Assembly (NCBI GenBank): GCA_011391125.1
Contig: JAABRE010000010.1
Location: 1-64,000 of the forward strand
Direction of reading: 5' to 3'
Length of the DNA: 64,000 nt
Source: Synechococcales cyanobacterium S06
GTDB lineage: Bacteria > Cyanobacteriota > Cyanobacteriia > Cyanobacteriales > JAABRE01
Under the pieces are notes generated by a model. That model was not told the origin of the DNA and did no database searches. It worked only from the letters and a program-made list of their open reading frames with translations. Within the stretch, counting starts at the first letter, position 1. Each line of letters begins with the position of its first letter. Of this stretch, positions 25,756 to 34,946 are shown piece after piece. The position numbers were made by a program, and so were the translations under genes.

Positions 25756-26829
25756 ATGACTAACGATCGCCTTTTATCTAATTATAACTATAATCTACCC
25801 GAGGAATTAATTGCACAAAATCCGGTAATTCCCCGAGATAGTTCGCGTTTATTGGTGATAGATTCCCTGACCAGTTATCATCATCAAAAATTCCATGATT
25901 TAGCAAACTGGTTACAACCGGGAGATTTATTGGTTTTTAATAACACAAAAGTAATTCCAGCGCGATTATATGGTAATAAATCTACAGGAGCAGCTGTGGA
26001 AATTTTATTATTAGAAGAGCAAAACAGTAATCAATGGTTAGCTTTAGTTAAACCAGGGAAACATTTTAAAATTGGTACAGAAATTATCTTTAAATCGGCA
26101 ATAGATGATAGTTTATTGAGGGCTAAAGTCATTGATAAAGATGAAAAAACTGGGGGAAGAATCGTAGAATTTCTGTTACCTGAAACTGGGTCTTTCATGG
26201 AGATTTTACCTAAATTTGGACAGCTTCCTTTACCTCCTTATATAACTTCTAGTAAGTCAGAAGATAGTCAATATCAAACCGTTTTTGCAGAGAAATTAGG
26301 TGCAGTTGCCGCTCCGACAGCAGGGCTACATTTTACGGAAAAACTGTTAGCAACTTTAACGGAAAAAGGCATTCAACAAGCATTTATTACCCTTCATGTG
26401 GGAGTCGGCACATTTCGCCCCGTTGAAGTTGAAGACATAACCAGCCATGATATGCACCAAGAATACCTCGAAATTCCCGCCGAAACCGTGGCTAAAATCG
26501 CTGAAACCAAGGCAAATGGGGGGCGGGTCATTGCAGTGGGAACAACGGCTGTACGTGCGTTAGAAGGGGCATTTAAGGAGCTTGATCAAGGCTTTCTATC
26601 TCCTTGGCGGGGTAAGACAAATATATTTATTTATCCGGGTTATCAATGGCAAATTATTGACGGTTTAATTACTAATTTTCACTTACCTTGTTCGAGTTTA
26701 TTAATGTTAGTAAGTGCGTTGATTGGTAGGGAGCGTTTACTGTCTTTATATGAGGAAGCAATGCGGGAAAAATACCGTTTTTACTCCTTTGGTGACGCAA
26801 TGTTAATCTTACCATCTGCGAGAATTTAA
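25756..26829 (+). CDS. queA: S-adenosylmethionine:tRNA ribosyltransferase-isomerase
   Basis: This 357-residue protein matches QueA along its length: YNLPEELIAQNP near the start, FNNTKVIPARL, APTAGLHFTE, HVGVGTFRPV and FHLPCSSLLMLV. It transfers the ribosyl part of S-adenosylmethionine to 7-aminomethyl-7-deazaguanine in tRNA, forming epoxyqueuosine. It appears monocistronic, followed directly by a strong hairpin terminator. Confidence 0.96.
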   Translation: MTNDRLLSNYNYNLPEELIAQNPVIPRDSSRLLVIDSLTSYHHQKFHDLANWLQPGDLLVFNNTKVIPARLYGNKSTGAAVEILLLEEQNSNQWLALVKPGKHFKIGTEIIFKSAIDDSLLRAKVIDKDEKTGGRIVEFLLPETGSFMEILPKFGQLPLPPYITSSKSEDSQYQTVFAEKLGAVAAPTAGLHFTEKLLATLTEKGIQQAFITLHVGVGTFRPVEVEDITSHDMHQEYLEIPAETVAKIAETKANGGRVIAVGTTAVRALEGAFKELDQGFLSPWRGKTNIFIYPGYQWQIIDGLITNFHLPCSSLLMLVSALIGRERLLSLYEEAMREKYRFYSFGDAMLILPSARI

Positions 26830-26834
26830 GCGTT

Positions 26835-26864
26835 AAAAAATCCGATTTAAGAAATCGGATTTTT
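26835..26864 (+). terminator. Intrinsic terminator of the AAATCCGATTT family
   Basis: AAAAAATCCGATTT and AAATCGGATTTTT form a near-perfect hairpin with a T run, 5 bp after queA. It also serves the convergent Uma2 gene. It belongs to a repeat family seen at many gene ends here. Confidence 0.75.
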
Positions 26865-26879
26865 AGGCTCAATAATTGC

Positions 26880-27722
26880 TTAAATATGATCTGGATTGAT
26901 CCCATTTTCTCTTAATAATTGTGCGAAACGATCAGCGCGTTGCTTTTCAGCTTCAGCACGTTGCTTTTCATGGTCAGCGCGTTGTTTTTCAGCTTCAGCA
27001 CGTTGCTTTTCATGATCAGCGCATTGTTTTTCAGCTTCAGCACGTTGTTTTTCAACTTCGGCTTTTTCATCACCAGTTAAGAGAATATTACCAGATTGAT
27101 CACACCATCTTAACCAATTTTGATAAAAAGTTCCTTCAAATTCTCCTGACCATAAAATTAGGCCTAAATTAACTTCTTCTAGCCAATAATTTGTCTGTAA
27201 ATGATAGGAAGTAACTCCTTTTTTATACACTTGTAAAACCTGGTCACTTAAATATTTTAAGGGGTCAAAAACCACATAATAAGAAACACCAGCATCCAAA
27301 TAATCTTCTAATTTACTATCTAATTCATGACCGACTTTATTAGACACAATTTCAATGGCAATTTCGGGATATTTACCAAAATTCCAAATAAAGTAGGATT
27401 TATTTTTCTTTTGAGTCCAATCTTCGGGACATTTCACCCTTAAACTTAACATAAGATCAGGAACTAAAGGCGGTTTTTTCGCAGCATAAAATAGTCCAAC
27501 ATTTGCTGTTACTAAAAATGGTTTTTCTTGGCTTAAAGAACTATAGGCCGAAGCAACTAATAAACGTTGTTGTTTTTCAGATAAAATATTATCCACAGGT
27601 TGTCCATCCTCAATTATTATGTCACTTATATCTGGTTCTGGCATTACTTCCCATTCGGTATCTTTATCTAATAACTGACTTGTTTCAGGGGAAATATTCA
27701 ATTTTATCGGTGTAATTGTCAT
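26880..27722 (-). CDS. Uma2-family (DUF820) protein with repetitive coiled-coil tail
   Basis: The 280 residues divide into an N-terminal Uma2 domain with a PD-(D/E)xK-like core (KKPPLVPDLMLSLRV, then FPEIAIEIVSNK-like FGKYPEIAIEIVS) and a C-terminal tail of repeated AEKQRADHEKQR units (about residues 225-268). Uma2 proteins are very abundant in cyanobacteria; the fold is nuclease-like, but the role is not established. The tail is encoded by imperfect tandem DNA repeats at about 26935-27060 and is probably length-variable. Confidence 0.85.
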   Translation of the reverse strand: MTITPIKLNISPETSQLLDKDTEWEVMPEPDISDIIIEDGQPVDNILSEKQQRLLVASAYSSLSQEKPFLVTANVGLFYAAKKPPLVPDLMLSLRVKCPEDWTQKKNKSYFIWNFGKYPEIAIEIVSNKVGHELDSKLEDYLDAGVSYYVVFDPLKYLSDQVLQVYKKGVTSYHLQTNYWLEEVNLGLILWSGEFEGTFYQNWLRWCDQSGNILLTGDEKAEVEKQRAEAEKQCADHEKQRAEAEKQRADHEKQRAEAEKQRADRFAQLLRENGINPDHI

Positions 27723-27744
27723 GGTTTTTCACCTCTGTTTTATT

Positions 27745-28842
27745 CTATTTTAATGCGTAGGCAATTTGTTGTTGTTCTTCGTGGGTTAAGTCAGGAAACA
27801 TGGGTAAAGATAACACAGAATCGCAGGCTTTTTCTGCGTTAGGAAAGTCCCCCTTATGATAGCCTAAATTGTTATAAACTGGTTGTAAATGCAAAGAAAT
27901 TGGATAATAAATCATGCTAATTATGCCGTTTTTTTGTAATTTTTCCTTGACTTGATTACGATTATTTTCGATTAAAATTGTGTACTGATTCCAGACATGA
28001 TTTCCCCCAGAAATTGCGCCGGGCAATTTAATTCCTGGGATATATTTTAATAATTCCTGATAGTTATGGGCGATTTTTTCCCTTTGTTTATTCCATTGAT
28101 CTAAATAACGTAATTTAATATTTAAAATAGCTGCTTGAATACTATCTAAACGGCTGTTTATTCCCGTTTCATCATGGCGATAACGTACATTTGAACCATG
28201 TTCCCTTAACATTTTAACACGGGTGGCGATCGCCGGATCATTAGTCGTAATTGCTCCCCCGTCTCCACAAGCTCCTAAATTTTTGGTGGGAAAAAAGCTG
28301 AAACAGCCCACTTGACCAATGCTTCCTACTTTTTCTTGATTCCAAGTTGCCCCCGTAGCTTGAGCGCAATCTTCAACCAGAAAAAGATTATATTTCGCCG
28401 CAATTTCGCCTAAAATGGTCATATTTAAAGGTTGTCCAAATAAATGAACGGGAATAATTGCCTTCGTTTGCTTTGTGATTGCTTTTTCAATTTGAGTTAA
28501 ATCCATATTAAAGGTATCTAAATCAATATCGACAAAAACGGGTTTTGCGCCCACTCTGATGATAACTTCCGAAGTAGCGATGAAAGTAAAGGGAGTCGTA
28601 ATTACCTCGTCACCAGGACCAATATTCAGGGCTTTGAGAGCCAAAAAAAGTGCATCTGTACCCGAGTTACAGGCGATGCAATGTTCAACTCTCGTATAGT
28701 TGGCAAAATTGCTTTCAAAATCCGCTACGCTCTGACCACCAACATATTTGCCAGAGGCTAAAATTGCCAAAATAGCAGCGTTAGTTTCGGTACTAATTAA
28801 TTTATACTGTTTGCTTAAATCAACGGGAGGAATAATGTTCAC
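27745..28842 (-). CDS. DegT/DnrJ/EryC1/StrS-family aminotransferase
   Basis: About 365 residues beginning at GTG (IIPPVDLSKQYKLI). PLP-aminotransferase motifs are clear: CNSGTDALFLALKAL, VEDCAQATGA, and the Schiff-base lysine in SFFPTKNLGACGDGGAI. The enzymes transfer an amino group to keto-sugars for cell-surface glycans. The open frame extends upstream to 28977, but that part overlaps the divergent fetB and lacks family similarity, so I place the start at 28842 with TAGG upstream. No other nucleotide-sugar genes are adjacent. Confidence 0.9.
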   Translation of the reverse strand: MNIIPPVDLSKQYKLISTETNAAILAILASGKYVGGQSVADFESNFANYTRVEHCIACNSGTDALFLALKALNIGPGDEVITTPFTFIATSEVIIRVGAKPVFVDIDLDTFNMDLTQIEKAITKQTKAIIPVHLFGQPLNMTILGEIAAKYNLFLVEDCAQATGATWNQEKVGSIGQVGCFSFFPTKNLGACGDGGAITTNDPAIATRVKMLREHGSNVRYRHDETGINSRLDSIQAAILNIKLRYLDQWNKQREKIAHNYQELLKYIPGIKLPGAISGGNHVWNQYTILIENNRNQVKEKLQKNGIISMIYYPISLHLQPVYNNLGYHKGDFPNAEKACDSVLSLPMFPDLTHEEQQQIAYALK

Positions 28843-28906
28843 GTTTTTGAACCTAAATTTTATTAATAATATAGAATAACCAAAAAAAGAAGTAAATAAA
28901 AGTATT

Positions 28907-29686
28907 ATGAATGATTTAATTAAACTTGACTTTTTTGATTTAGTTTTAGCTTTAGGAATAATGGGAATTGCTGTCACCCTATCTTTATGGCAAAAATTAC
29001 AATTAGAAAATCAGCTAATTATGGCCACAGGTAGATCGATTTTACAATTATTAGTAATTGGTTCACTTTTAGATGTAATTTTCGCTTTAGATAATCCTTT
29101 AGCAGTAATACTTATTTTAGCAATAATGGTGACGATCGCCACAATTGTAGCTCGTAATCGTATCAGTAAAAAAATAATAGGATTAATACCAATAGTTTGG
29201 CTGTCAATTTTTGCTAGTACAGCGTTTACTTTAGCATATACAATGATATTAATTATCCAGCCTCTTAGTTGGTATGATCCCCAATATATCATTCCCCTGA
29301 CAGGAATGGTATTAGGAAATGCGATGAATAGTGCAGCTTTAGGGGGGGAAAGATTAGCGAGTAATATTAATAATAATGGTCTGGAAATTGAGACACATTT
29401 AAGTTTAGGAGCAACACCAAAACAAGCAGTAGAAAGTTATCGAAAGGAGGCAATTAGGACATCTTTAATCCCCACCTTAAATCAGATGATGGTAGTAGGA
29501 TTAGTAAGTTTACCGGGGATGTTTACCGGGCAAGTTTTAGGAGGAAGTCCACCTTTAGAAGCTGCATCTTATCAAATTTTAATCCTTTTTATGATCGCAT
29601 TAACGAACTTAATTACTGCTATTTTGATTACGGAAGGTGTGAGCAGAAAATTTTTCAATTCCTCTTTTCAATTAATTAATAGGTAA
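28907..29686 (+). CDS. fetB: FetB-type (UPF0014) ABC transporter permease
   Basis: This 259-residue protein has about seven membrane helices and the UPF0014 signature: ARNRISKKIIG, GMVLGNAMNSAALGGERL and VGLVSLPGMFTGQVLGG. Its E. coli relative FetB (YbbM) is the permease of an iron-export system with ATPase FetA. No FetA-type ATPase is adjacent. It lies 64 bp from the divergent DegT gene and is followed by a hairpin repeat. Confidence 0.88.
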   Translation: MNDLIKLDFFDLVLALGIMGIAVTLSLWQKLQLENQLIMATGRSILQLLVIGSLLDVIFALDNPLAVILILAIMVTIATIVARNRISKKIIGLIPIVWLSIFASTAFTLAYTMILIIQPLSWYDPQYIIPLTGMVLGNAMNSAALGGERLASNINNNGLEIETHLSLGATPKQAVESYRKEAIRTSLIPTLNQMMVVGLVSLPGMFTGQVLGGSPPLEAASYQILILFMIALTNLITAILITEGVSRKFFNSSFQLINR

Positions 29687-29691
29687 GGATA

Positions 29692-29753
29692 AGAAATCCG
29701 ATTTTTAAGCCAAAAATAATGATTACCACCTCAATGTCAAAAATCGGATTTCT
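29692..29753. repeat. AAATCCGATTT-family hairpin between convergent genes
   Basis: AGAAATCCGATTTTT at the left is the exact complement of AAAAATCGGATTTCT at the right, separated by about 32 nt. It lies between fetB and the CIA30 gene and probably serves both as a terminator. Confidence 0.7.
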
Positions 29754-29769
29754 GAATTATTATTAACTG

Positions 29770-30690
29770 TTAATATGCTTTGATATATTCAATTTCAAGG
29801 GCAAAAAATCCGGGATCAAAGTTCGGATTTAACTGGCCGTCATACTCAAATTTACTTAACATAAATTGTAAAGAATAAACCTTACTGGAATCAAATTTTT
29901 CGGCGTTATTAACAGTTTTTGCACGAAAAGTAGGGATTAAATCTTTAAAAGGTATGCGAATAGTTTGGGATAAATTATAGATAGTATCAAAGCTATAACA
30001 ATAGGCAATCCCATCCCATTTACCTTCACAACGGCTAATAAATTTATAACGTTTGCCGTCACCTTTTAGCCTTAATTCCATACCAGAATAAGCGGATAAA
30101 TCCCAAGCGGGAGTAAAATTACGAGTTCTAACGGAGGCAAAACCACCATTATTTTGCACGGAAACATTACCAGAAAAGATCGCAACGTGATTAGAAAGCG
30201 TAATATTACTATTACTAATTCCCCCCATAACGACATCATCTAAAGCGCCCCAAATTTCCTTTATTTCTGTGTTAGAATTAGTGAAATCAAATAACATTGT
30301 GTCTGTGTTTTGTGTCATATTTTTAGCGATAAAATTAGAGATTTTTTCTATATCTAAATTACTATGGGGATTATAAATTACTGTTTCCACATTGTCCATT
30401 ATATTAGAAGTTAAATTTTCTGAGTCAATTAATTGAACTTGATCGCCCCAAAATTTTCTAGCTTCAGCAACATTGCCCACAATAACTCGGAGGTGATAAT
30501 TAGGATTACTGATTATTTTAGGGATTAAAGGGGAATGATTGGTAAATCCCACCAGTAAAATAGTGGATTTAGTAGAATTTTGCTTAAAAATGGTCAAAAT
30601 TCGTTTAAAACAACCCCAAAAAGGAATAATCTCAAAATAAACTAAAGTTTGGAAAAGTCGGCTTAACTGAGATTGGTTTTGATCTTCCAT
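29770..30690 (-). CDS. CIA30-family protein with shortened NAD-binding-like N-terminus
   Basis: The protein has 306 residues. The C-terminal half (about 135-306) is a CIA30/NDUFAF1 galactose-binding-like domain: FDFTNS, WGALDDVVMGGISNS, GGFASVRTRNF, YKFISR and FFALEIEYI. The N-terminal part contains ILLVGFTNHSPLIPK and AEARKFWGDQVQLI, resembling the beginning of an atypical short-chain dehydrogenase but only about 90 residues long. Photosynthetic organisms have SDR-CIA30 fusions with a full Rossmann domain, so this may be a shortened version. It may assist assembly of NDH-1-like or other membrane complexes; this is inference. Confidence 0.8.
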   Translation of the reverse strand: MEDQNQSQLSRLFQTLVYFEIIPFWGCFKRILTIFKQNSTKSTILLVGFTNHSPLIPKIISNPNYHLRVIVGNVAEARKFWGDQVQLIDSENLTSNIMDNVETVIYNPHSNLDIEKISNFIAKNMTQNTDTMLFDFTNSNTEIKEIWGALDDVVMGGISNSNITLSNHVAIFSGNVSVQNNGGFASVRTRNFTPAWDLSAYSGMELRLKGDGKRYKFISRCEGKWDGIAYCYSFDTIYNLSQTIRIPFKDLIPTFRAKTVNNAEKFDSSKVYSLQFMLSKFEYDGQLNPNFDPGFFALEIEYIKAY

Positions 30691-30858
30691 AATTTTTATT
30701 TTTCTTATTTCCGTTATAGTTTATATTATGAGTTAAAAGTGGATTAAATGTCTTGAAAAAAATCGGTAATTTTACTGATAGCATTAATTATCCTTATCTT
30801 TTAATCTAGTAATTATGAATATTATCTAAGTTAATGATTACTTAAACCTAAAAAAATT

Positions 30859-32532
30859 ATGAATGGCCAAAAATTATCCTTATTACCTTTACAAGAGCAA
30901 GATTTTGAAACTGCTAATCAATATAGAATCGAATTAATCGAAGAACTTTTATCCATTGGAGCCGCACTTTCATCCAGTCGTGATTTAGATAAATTATTAA
31001 ATTTAATCTTAAGTAAAAGTCGAGAAATTACTTATTCTGATGCTGGGAGTGTCTATTTAATTGATAAAAATGATCAGCCGACTAAATTACTTTTTAAAGT
31101 AGCACAAAATGACTCTCTAGAAAATTTTTCTTTTAAAGAATTTGCTTTACCTTTAACGACGAAAAGTTTAGCGGGTTATGTGGCCATAACTGGTAAAACC
31201 CTTAATATCCATGACGCTTATCAATTAGCTTCTTCTTTACCATACCAGTTAGATAAAAGTTTTGATAAAAATTTCAATTATCGGACTCGTTCGGTTTTAG
31301 TCTTACCAATGCAGGATCAAAATGGTCAAATAATTGGGGTATTACAGTTAATTAATCGAAAAAATCATCCTGATCTTAAACTTACTCCTGAAAATACCTG
31401 TAATTATAGTCAAGGTTACTCAAAATTTGAGGAAAGAATTTTAATTTCTCTCGCTTCTCAAGTGGCAATTTCTATTGAAAGAAATATGCTTCAAGAAAGT
31501 ATTGAAAATCTATTTGAAGGTTTTGTAAAAGCCTCTGTTCAAGCCATTGAAGCTCGAGATCCGACGACTTCTGGACATTCAGAACGAGTGGCGGAATTAA
31601 CGGTAAAATTAGCAAAAGAAGTAAATTTGGTGGATTTTGGTCCTTTAAAAAAATTGTGGTTTAACAAACAGCAAATAAAGGAGATTCGTTATGCGGCACT
31701 TTTACACGACTTTGGTAAAATTGGTGTCCCAGAAGCGGTTTTAACTAAGAGTAAAAAACTCTATCCTGATACTTTGGAAATAATCCGTCAACGCTTTGCG
31801 GTGATACGTCGAACTTTAGAGAGAAATTGTGCCGAAAACAAATTTAGTTATTTGTTACATCACCCTCACCATGAACATTTTATTTTTAATCATTTTGGTT
31901 GTCCTCACTGTCAAAAATTAAGTAAATTTGAGATCGAATTAGATCAAGGAATGGAAAAATTAGATTTTTATTGGAAATTAATTGAGGCTTTTAATGAGCC
32001 AATGGCTTATAAAACCAAGGAATTTTTGGACACAATTCAAGAAGTTTCCCAAGAATTATCGGCCCTTTCTCGCTATACTTATGAAGATATTGACGGCCAA
32101 ATTAGACCTTTAGTAACTAAAGCAGAATTGGACCAATTAATGCTTCCTAAAGGCAATCTTACCTTGGAAGAACGCGCCGCGATCGAGTCCCATGTTACCA
32201 AATCTTATGAATTTTTACTCCAAATTCCCTGGACTAAACCTTTGCAAAATGTACCTGTTATTGCTTTTGGACATCATGAAAAGATTGATGGCACGGGCTA
32301 CCCTCTGGGTTTGAAAGGTGATCAAATTCCTTTTCAATCTCAAATTATGGCGATCGCCGATATTTATGATGCTTTAACAGCAGCAGATCGCCCTTACAAA
32401 AAAGCGTTACCTTTAAATATAGCCTTAAAAATATTGCGAGAAGAAGCCGGTCAGAATAAACTTAATCAAGAATTAGTAAGGTTATTTGAACAACGACAAG
32501 TTTTTCAAATTTTAGGACACTTGGATAGTTGA
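30859..32532 (+). CDS. GAF and HD-GYP domain cyclic-di-GMP phosphodiesterase-type protein
   Basis: The protein has 557 residues. An N-terminal GAF domain spans about 30-210 (SSRDLDKLLNLIL, IIGVLQLINRK). The HD-GYP domain covers about 225-550: ARDPTTSGHSERVAELTVKL, AALLHDFGKIGVPE, and HHEKIDGTGYPLGLKGDQIP carrying the GYP signature. Residues about 330-430 form an insertion between the two halves with a His/Cys cluster (HHPHHEHFIF, GCPHC), possibly metal-binding. HD-GYP enzymes hydrolyse cyclic-di-GMP; the GAF probably senses a small molecule or light. The stop codon is inside a heptamer array. Confidence 0.92.
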   Translation: MNGQKLSLLPLQEQDFETANQYRIELIEELLSIGAALSSSRDLDKLLNLILSKSREITYSDAGSVYLIDKNDQPTKLLFKVAQNDSLENFSFKEFALPLTTKSLAGYVAITGKTLNIHDAYQLASSLPYQLDKSFDKNFNYRTRSVLVLPMQDQNGQIIGVLQLINRKNHPDLKLTPENTCNYSQGYSKFEERILISLASQVAISIERNMLQESIENLFEGFVKASVQAIEARDPTTSGHSERVAELTVKLAKEVNLVDFGPLKKLWFNKQQIKEIRYAALLHDFGKIGVPEAVLTKSKKLYPDTLEIIRQRFAVIRRTLERNCAENKFSYLLHHPHHEHFIFNHFGCPHCQKLSKFEIELDQGMEKLDFYWKLIEAFNEPMAYKTKEFLDTIQEVSQELSALSRYTYEDIDGQIRPLVTKAELDQLMLPKGNLTLEERAAIESHVTKSYEFLLQIPWTKPLQNVPVIAFGHHEKIDGTGYPLGLKGDQIPFQSQIMAIADIYDALTAADRPYKKALPLNIALKILREEAGQNKLNQELVRLFEQRQVFQILGHLDS

Positions 32533-32561
32533 TAGTTGACAGTTAATAGTTAATAGTTGAT
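32527..32561 (+). repeat. Heptamer array at the HD-GYP stop codon
   Basis: Five tandem units: AGTTGAT, AGTTGAC, AGTTAAT, AGTTAAT, AGTTGAT. The TGA stop (32530-32532) is bases 4-6 of the first unit. Confidence 0.85.
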
Positions 32562-32588
32562 ATAGCGTTTTCGGATTGAATGAGATAC

Positions 32589-32633
32589 AACCCTCACCCC
32601 CCAACCCCCCTCATCCCACGGGGAGAGGGGGAA
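32589..32633. repeat. CCCTCACCCC...GGGGAGAGGGGG repeat
   Basis: A C-rich arm (CCCTCACCCCCCAACCCCCC) and a G-rich arm (GGGGAGAGGGGG) form a strong GC hairpin in AT-rich DNA. Relatives are at 22027-22068 (inside the MITE) and 47095-47120. Confidence 0.6.
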
Positions 32634-32696
32634 AACATTTGGCATAAATATTGAAACTGCTATAATAATTAATTATTAATTATTAATTATTAAAAA

Positions 32697-33293
32697 ATGG
32701 GTGATTTGATCGTTCCGCAATTGATTGTTGGTTTGGGAAATCCTGAGCCAAAATATGACCATACTCGACATAATATTGGCTTTGAGGCGATCGATAATTT
32801 GGCACTTTCTTGGGGGGCTTCTTTAAAGGAAAATCGCCGTTTTCATGGTCTATTTTCTGAGGTTGGTAAAAATGGAACTAAAATGTTTTTACTTAAACCT
32901 ACTACCTATATGAATCGTTCTGGACAAGCAGTAAAAGCCGTTTTAGACTGGTATAAAATACCCCCAGAATCCATCTTGGTAATATATGATGACATGGACT
33001 TACCCATAGGTAAAATAAGATTGCGTTTATCAGGTTCTGCGGGAGGTCACAACGGAATGAAATCGATTATTTCCCATGTAAATAGTCAGAATTTCTCTCG
33101 TTTAAGAATCGGAATTGGCAAATCTAACCCCAACAAAGATACGATTTCCCATGTGTTAGGAAAATTCGCGCCCGAGGAGCAGAAAATTATTAAAGAAGTG
33201 CTTATTTTAACCGAAGATGCTATTAATTATAGCTTAAAACAAGGCATAGAAAAAACCATGAGTTTATATAATGCGAAAAGTGTAAATAATTAA
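32697..33293 (+). CDS. pth: Peptidyl-tRNA hydrolase
   Basis: The 198 residues match bacterial Pth: LIVGLGNPEPKYDHTRHNIG (with the catalytic His), FLLKPTTYMNRSGQAV, VIYDDMDLPIGKIRLR (catalytic Asp) and GSAGGHNGMKSI. It releases tRNA from prematurely dropped peptidyl-tRNA. It appears monocistronic and ends against a palindromic repeat shared with convergent gltX. Confidence 0.97.
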   Translation: MGDLIVPQLIVGLGNPEPKYDHTRHNIGFEAIDNLALSWGASLKENRRFHGLFSEVGKNGTKMFLLKPTTYMNRSGQAVKAVLDWYKIPPESILVIYDDMDLPIGKIRLRLSGSAGGHNGMKSIISHVNSQNFSRLRIGIGKSNPNKDTISHVLGKFAPEEQKIIKEVLILTEDAINYSLKQGIEKTMSLYNAKSVNN

Positions 33294-33295
33294 AG

Positions 33296-33351
33296 GTTTG
33301 TTGTTGCGCTTTAGCGCTAAAATAGGGAAGCGCTAAAGCGCAACAACGAAC
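33296..33351. repeat. GTTGTTGCGCTTTAGCGC palindromic repeat, full copy
   Basis: The arms TTGTTGCGCTTTAGCGCT and AGCGCTAAAGCGCAACAA flank a 10-nt loop; the outer bases GTTTG/CGAAC differ by one. It separates pth and gltX, which are convergent. Confidence 0.85.
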
Positions 33352-33353
33352 TT

Positions 33354-34805
33354 TTAAATCACTTTTAGCGCCTTTTCTAAACGGTTTTTATCCCAACCTT
33401 TTTGGTTTAATAATAACCATGATTGAATTAAATCTGGTCCGCTTAATTCTCCCATTAATGCTGCTCTTAAAGATTTCATTACTAAACCTTTTTTGACTTT
33501 TTGAGCTTTGGTTACTTGATTGATAATTTCTTTAGCGGAATCTTCTGTTAAATTTTCAATCTTTGTGACATTTTCTAACACAAATTCGATAATTTCTTTA
33601 ACACCTTCTAATTTTAATTGGCAGATCGCCTGTTCATTGTAACTTACAGTTTCTGTTAATAATAAACGACTTTCGTCAAAAGCATTAGCTAAACGGGTTA
33701 AACTAGGAGCAATTAAACCCGTTAAACTTTCTAACCAAGGGCGATCGCCTGCAATATCAACCGGATATCCTGCATTTTCCCAAAAAGGAACTAATAGATC
33801 GACCAATTTTTCAGGGGACATTTTATGTAAATACTGACTATTAATCCAGTCTAACTTATCCCAATCGAACTTTGCGCCAGCCTTATTTACCCTGTCTAAA
33901 CTAAACTTTTCGGCAGCTTCTGTAAGGGTGAAAATTTCTTGAGTTGCATCGGGAGGAGTCCAACCCAACAAAGTCATATAATTCGCCAACGCTTCTGGCA
34001 AAAAGCCCATTTTTCTAAAATCATCAATGGAGGTAACCCCATCCCGTTTCGACAATTTACGACCTTCATGATTCAAAATAAGAGGAGTATGGGCAAATTC
34101 CGGCACTTTTGACCCTAGCGCTTCATAAAGCAGGATTTGCTTGGCTGTGTTCGCTATATGGTCTTCTCCGCGAATCACCTGCGTGATGTTCATCTCAATA
34201 TCATCGACTACCACAGCAAGGTTATATAAAGGCTGACCGAAAGCTTCATCATCGGTTTCGGGAGTGCGCGCTACGACCATATCGCCACCTAAATCGCTGC
34301 CTTTCCAGGTCACACGGCCTCTGATTGCGTCATTCCAAGCAATCTCCTGATGATCGTCAATTTTAAAGCGAATTACGGGTTTTCTGCCTTCTGCTTTAAA
34401 TTTTGCCTCATCTTCGGGGGTTAAATTACGGTGACGGTTGTCGTAACGGGGAGCTTGATTTTTGGCTTTTTGTGCCTCGCGCATTTGCTCCAATTCTTCC
34501 GTGGTACAATAGCAACGATAGGCAAAACCCTTGTCTAATAAGGTTTGGATGGCTTGCTTATAATAATCAAAGCGATCGGTTTGAAAAAATGGACCTTCAT
34601 CCCAAGTCAACCCCAACCAAGTTAAACCAGATTTGATATTTTCCGTATATTCGGGACGAGATCTTTCTAAATCGGTGTCTTCAACCCTTAAAATAAAAGT
34701 ACCTTGGTGATGACGGGCAAAAAGCCAATTAAATACAGCCGTTCTCGCTGTTCCAATATGCAAATTTCCGGTGGGACTGGGTGCAATTCTAACTCTAATG
34801 GTCAC
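33354..34805 (-). CDS. gltX: Glutamate-tRNA ligase
   Basis: The 483 residues include the class I signature [10 protein letters not shown] (around 17-26), [11 protein letters not shown] and the KMSKS-equivalent KLSKRDG (about 243-249). It charges tRNA-Glu, and in cyanobacteria this also feeds tetrapyrrole synthesis through glutamyl-tRNA reductase and Glu-to-Gln transamidation. The family's anticodon-binding C-terminal helices are present. A palindromic repeat follows the stop. Confidence 0.97.
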   Translation of the reverse strand: MTIRVRIAPSPTGNLHIGTARTAVFNWLFARHHQGTFILRVEDTDLERSRPEYTENIKSGLTWLGLTWDEGPFFQTDRFDYYKQAIQTLLDKGFAYRCYCTTEELEQMREAQKAKNQAPRYDNRHRNLTPEDEAKFKAEGRKPVIRFKIDDHQEIAWNDAIRGRVTWKGSDLGGDMVVARTPETDDEAFGQPLYNLAVVVDDIEMNITQVIRGEDHIANTAKQILLYEALGSKVPEFAHTPLILNHEGRKLSKRDGVTSIDDFRKMGFLPEALANYMTLLGWTPPDATQEIFTLTEAAEKFSLDRVNKAGAKFDWDKLDWINSQYLHKMSPEKLVDLLVPFWENAGYPVDIAGDRPWLESLTGLIAPSLTRLANAFDESRLLLTETVSYNEQAICQLKLEGVKEIIEFVLENVTKIENLTEDSAKEIINQVTKAQKVKKGLVMKSLRAALMGELSGPDLIQSWLLLNQKGWDKNRLEKALKVI

Positions 34806-34946
34806 GATTTTCCTCTAATTTTTAAATTTGACAATCTTTCATTTTAACTTTAATTTTGAGTAAAAATCTATGAGATAATAGGGATTGAAATACCAACAAG
34901 CAGAGATTTTTACAAAACATAAATTTAACAATCATTTAATCTTATT

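Noticed and set aside
28843-28977. Longer start of the DegT aminotransferase at 28977
   Set aside because: The extension overlaps the start of fetB on the other strand and is not part of the aminotransferase fold.
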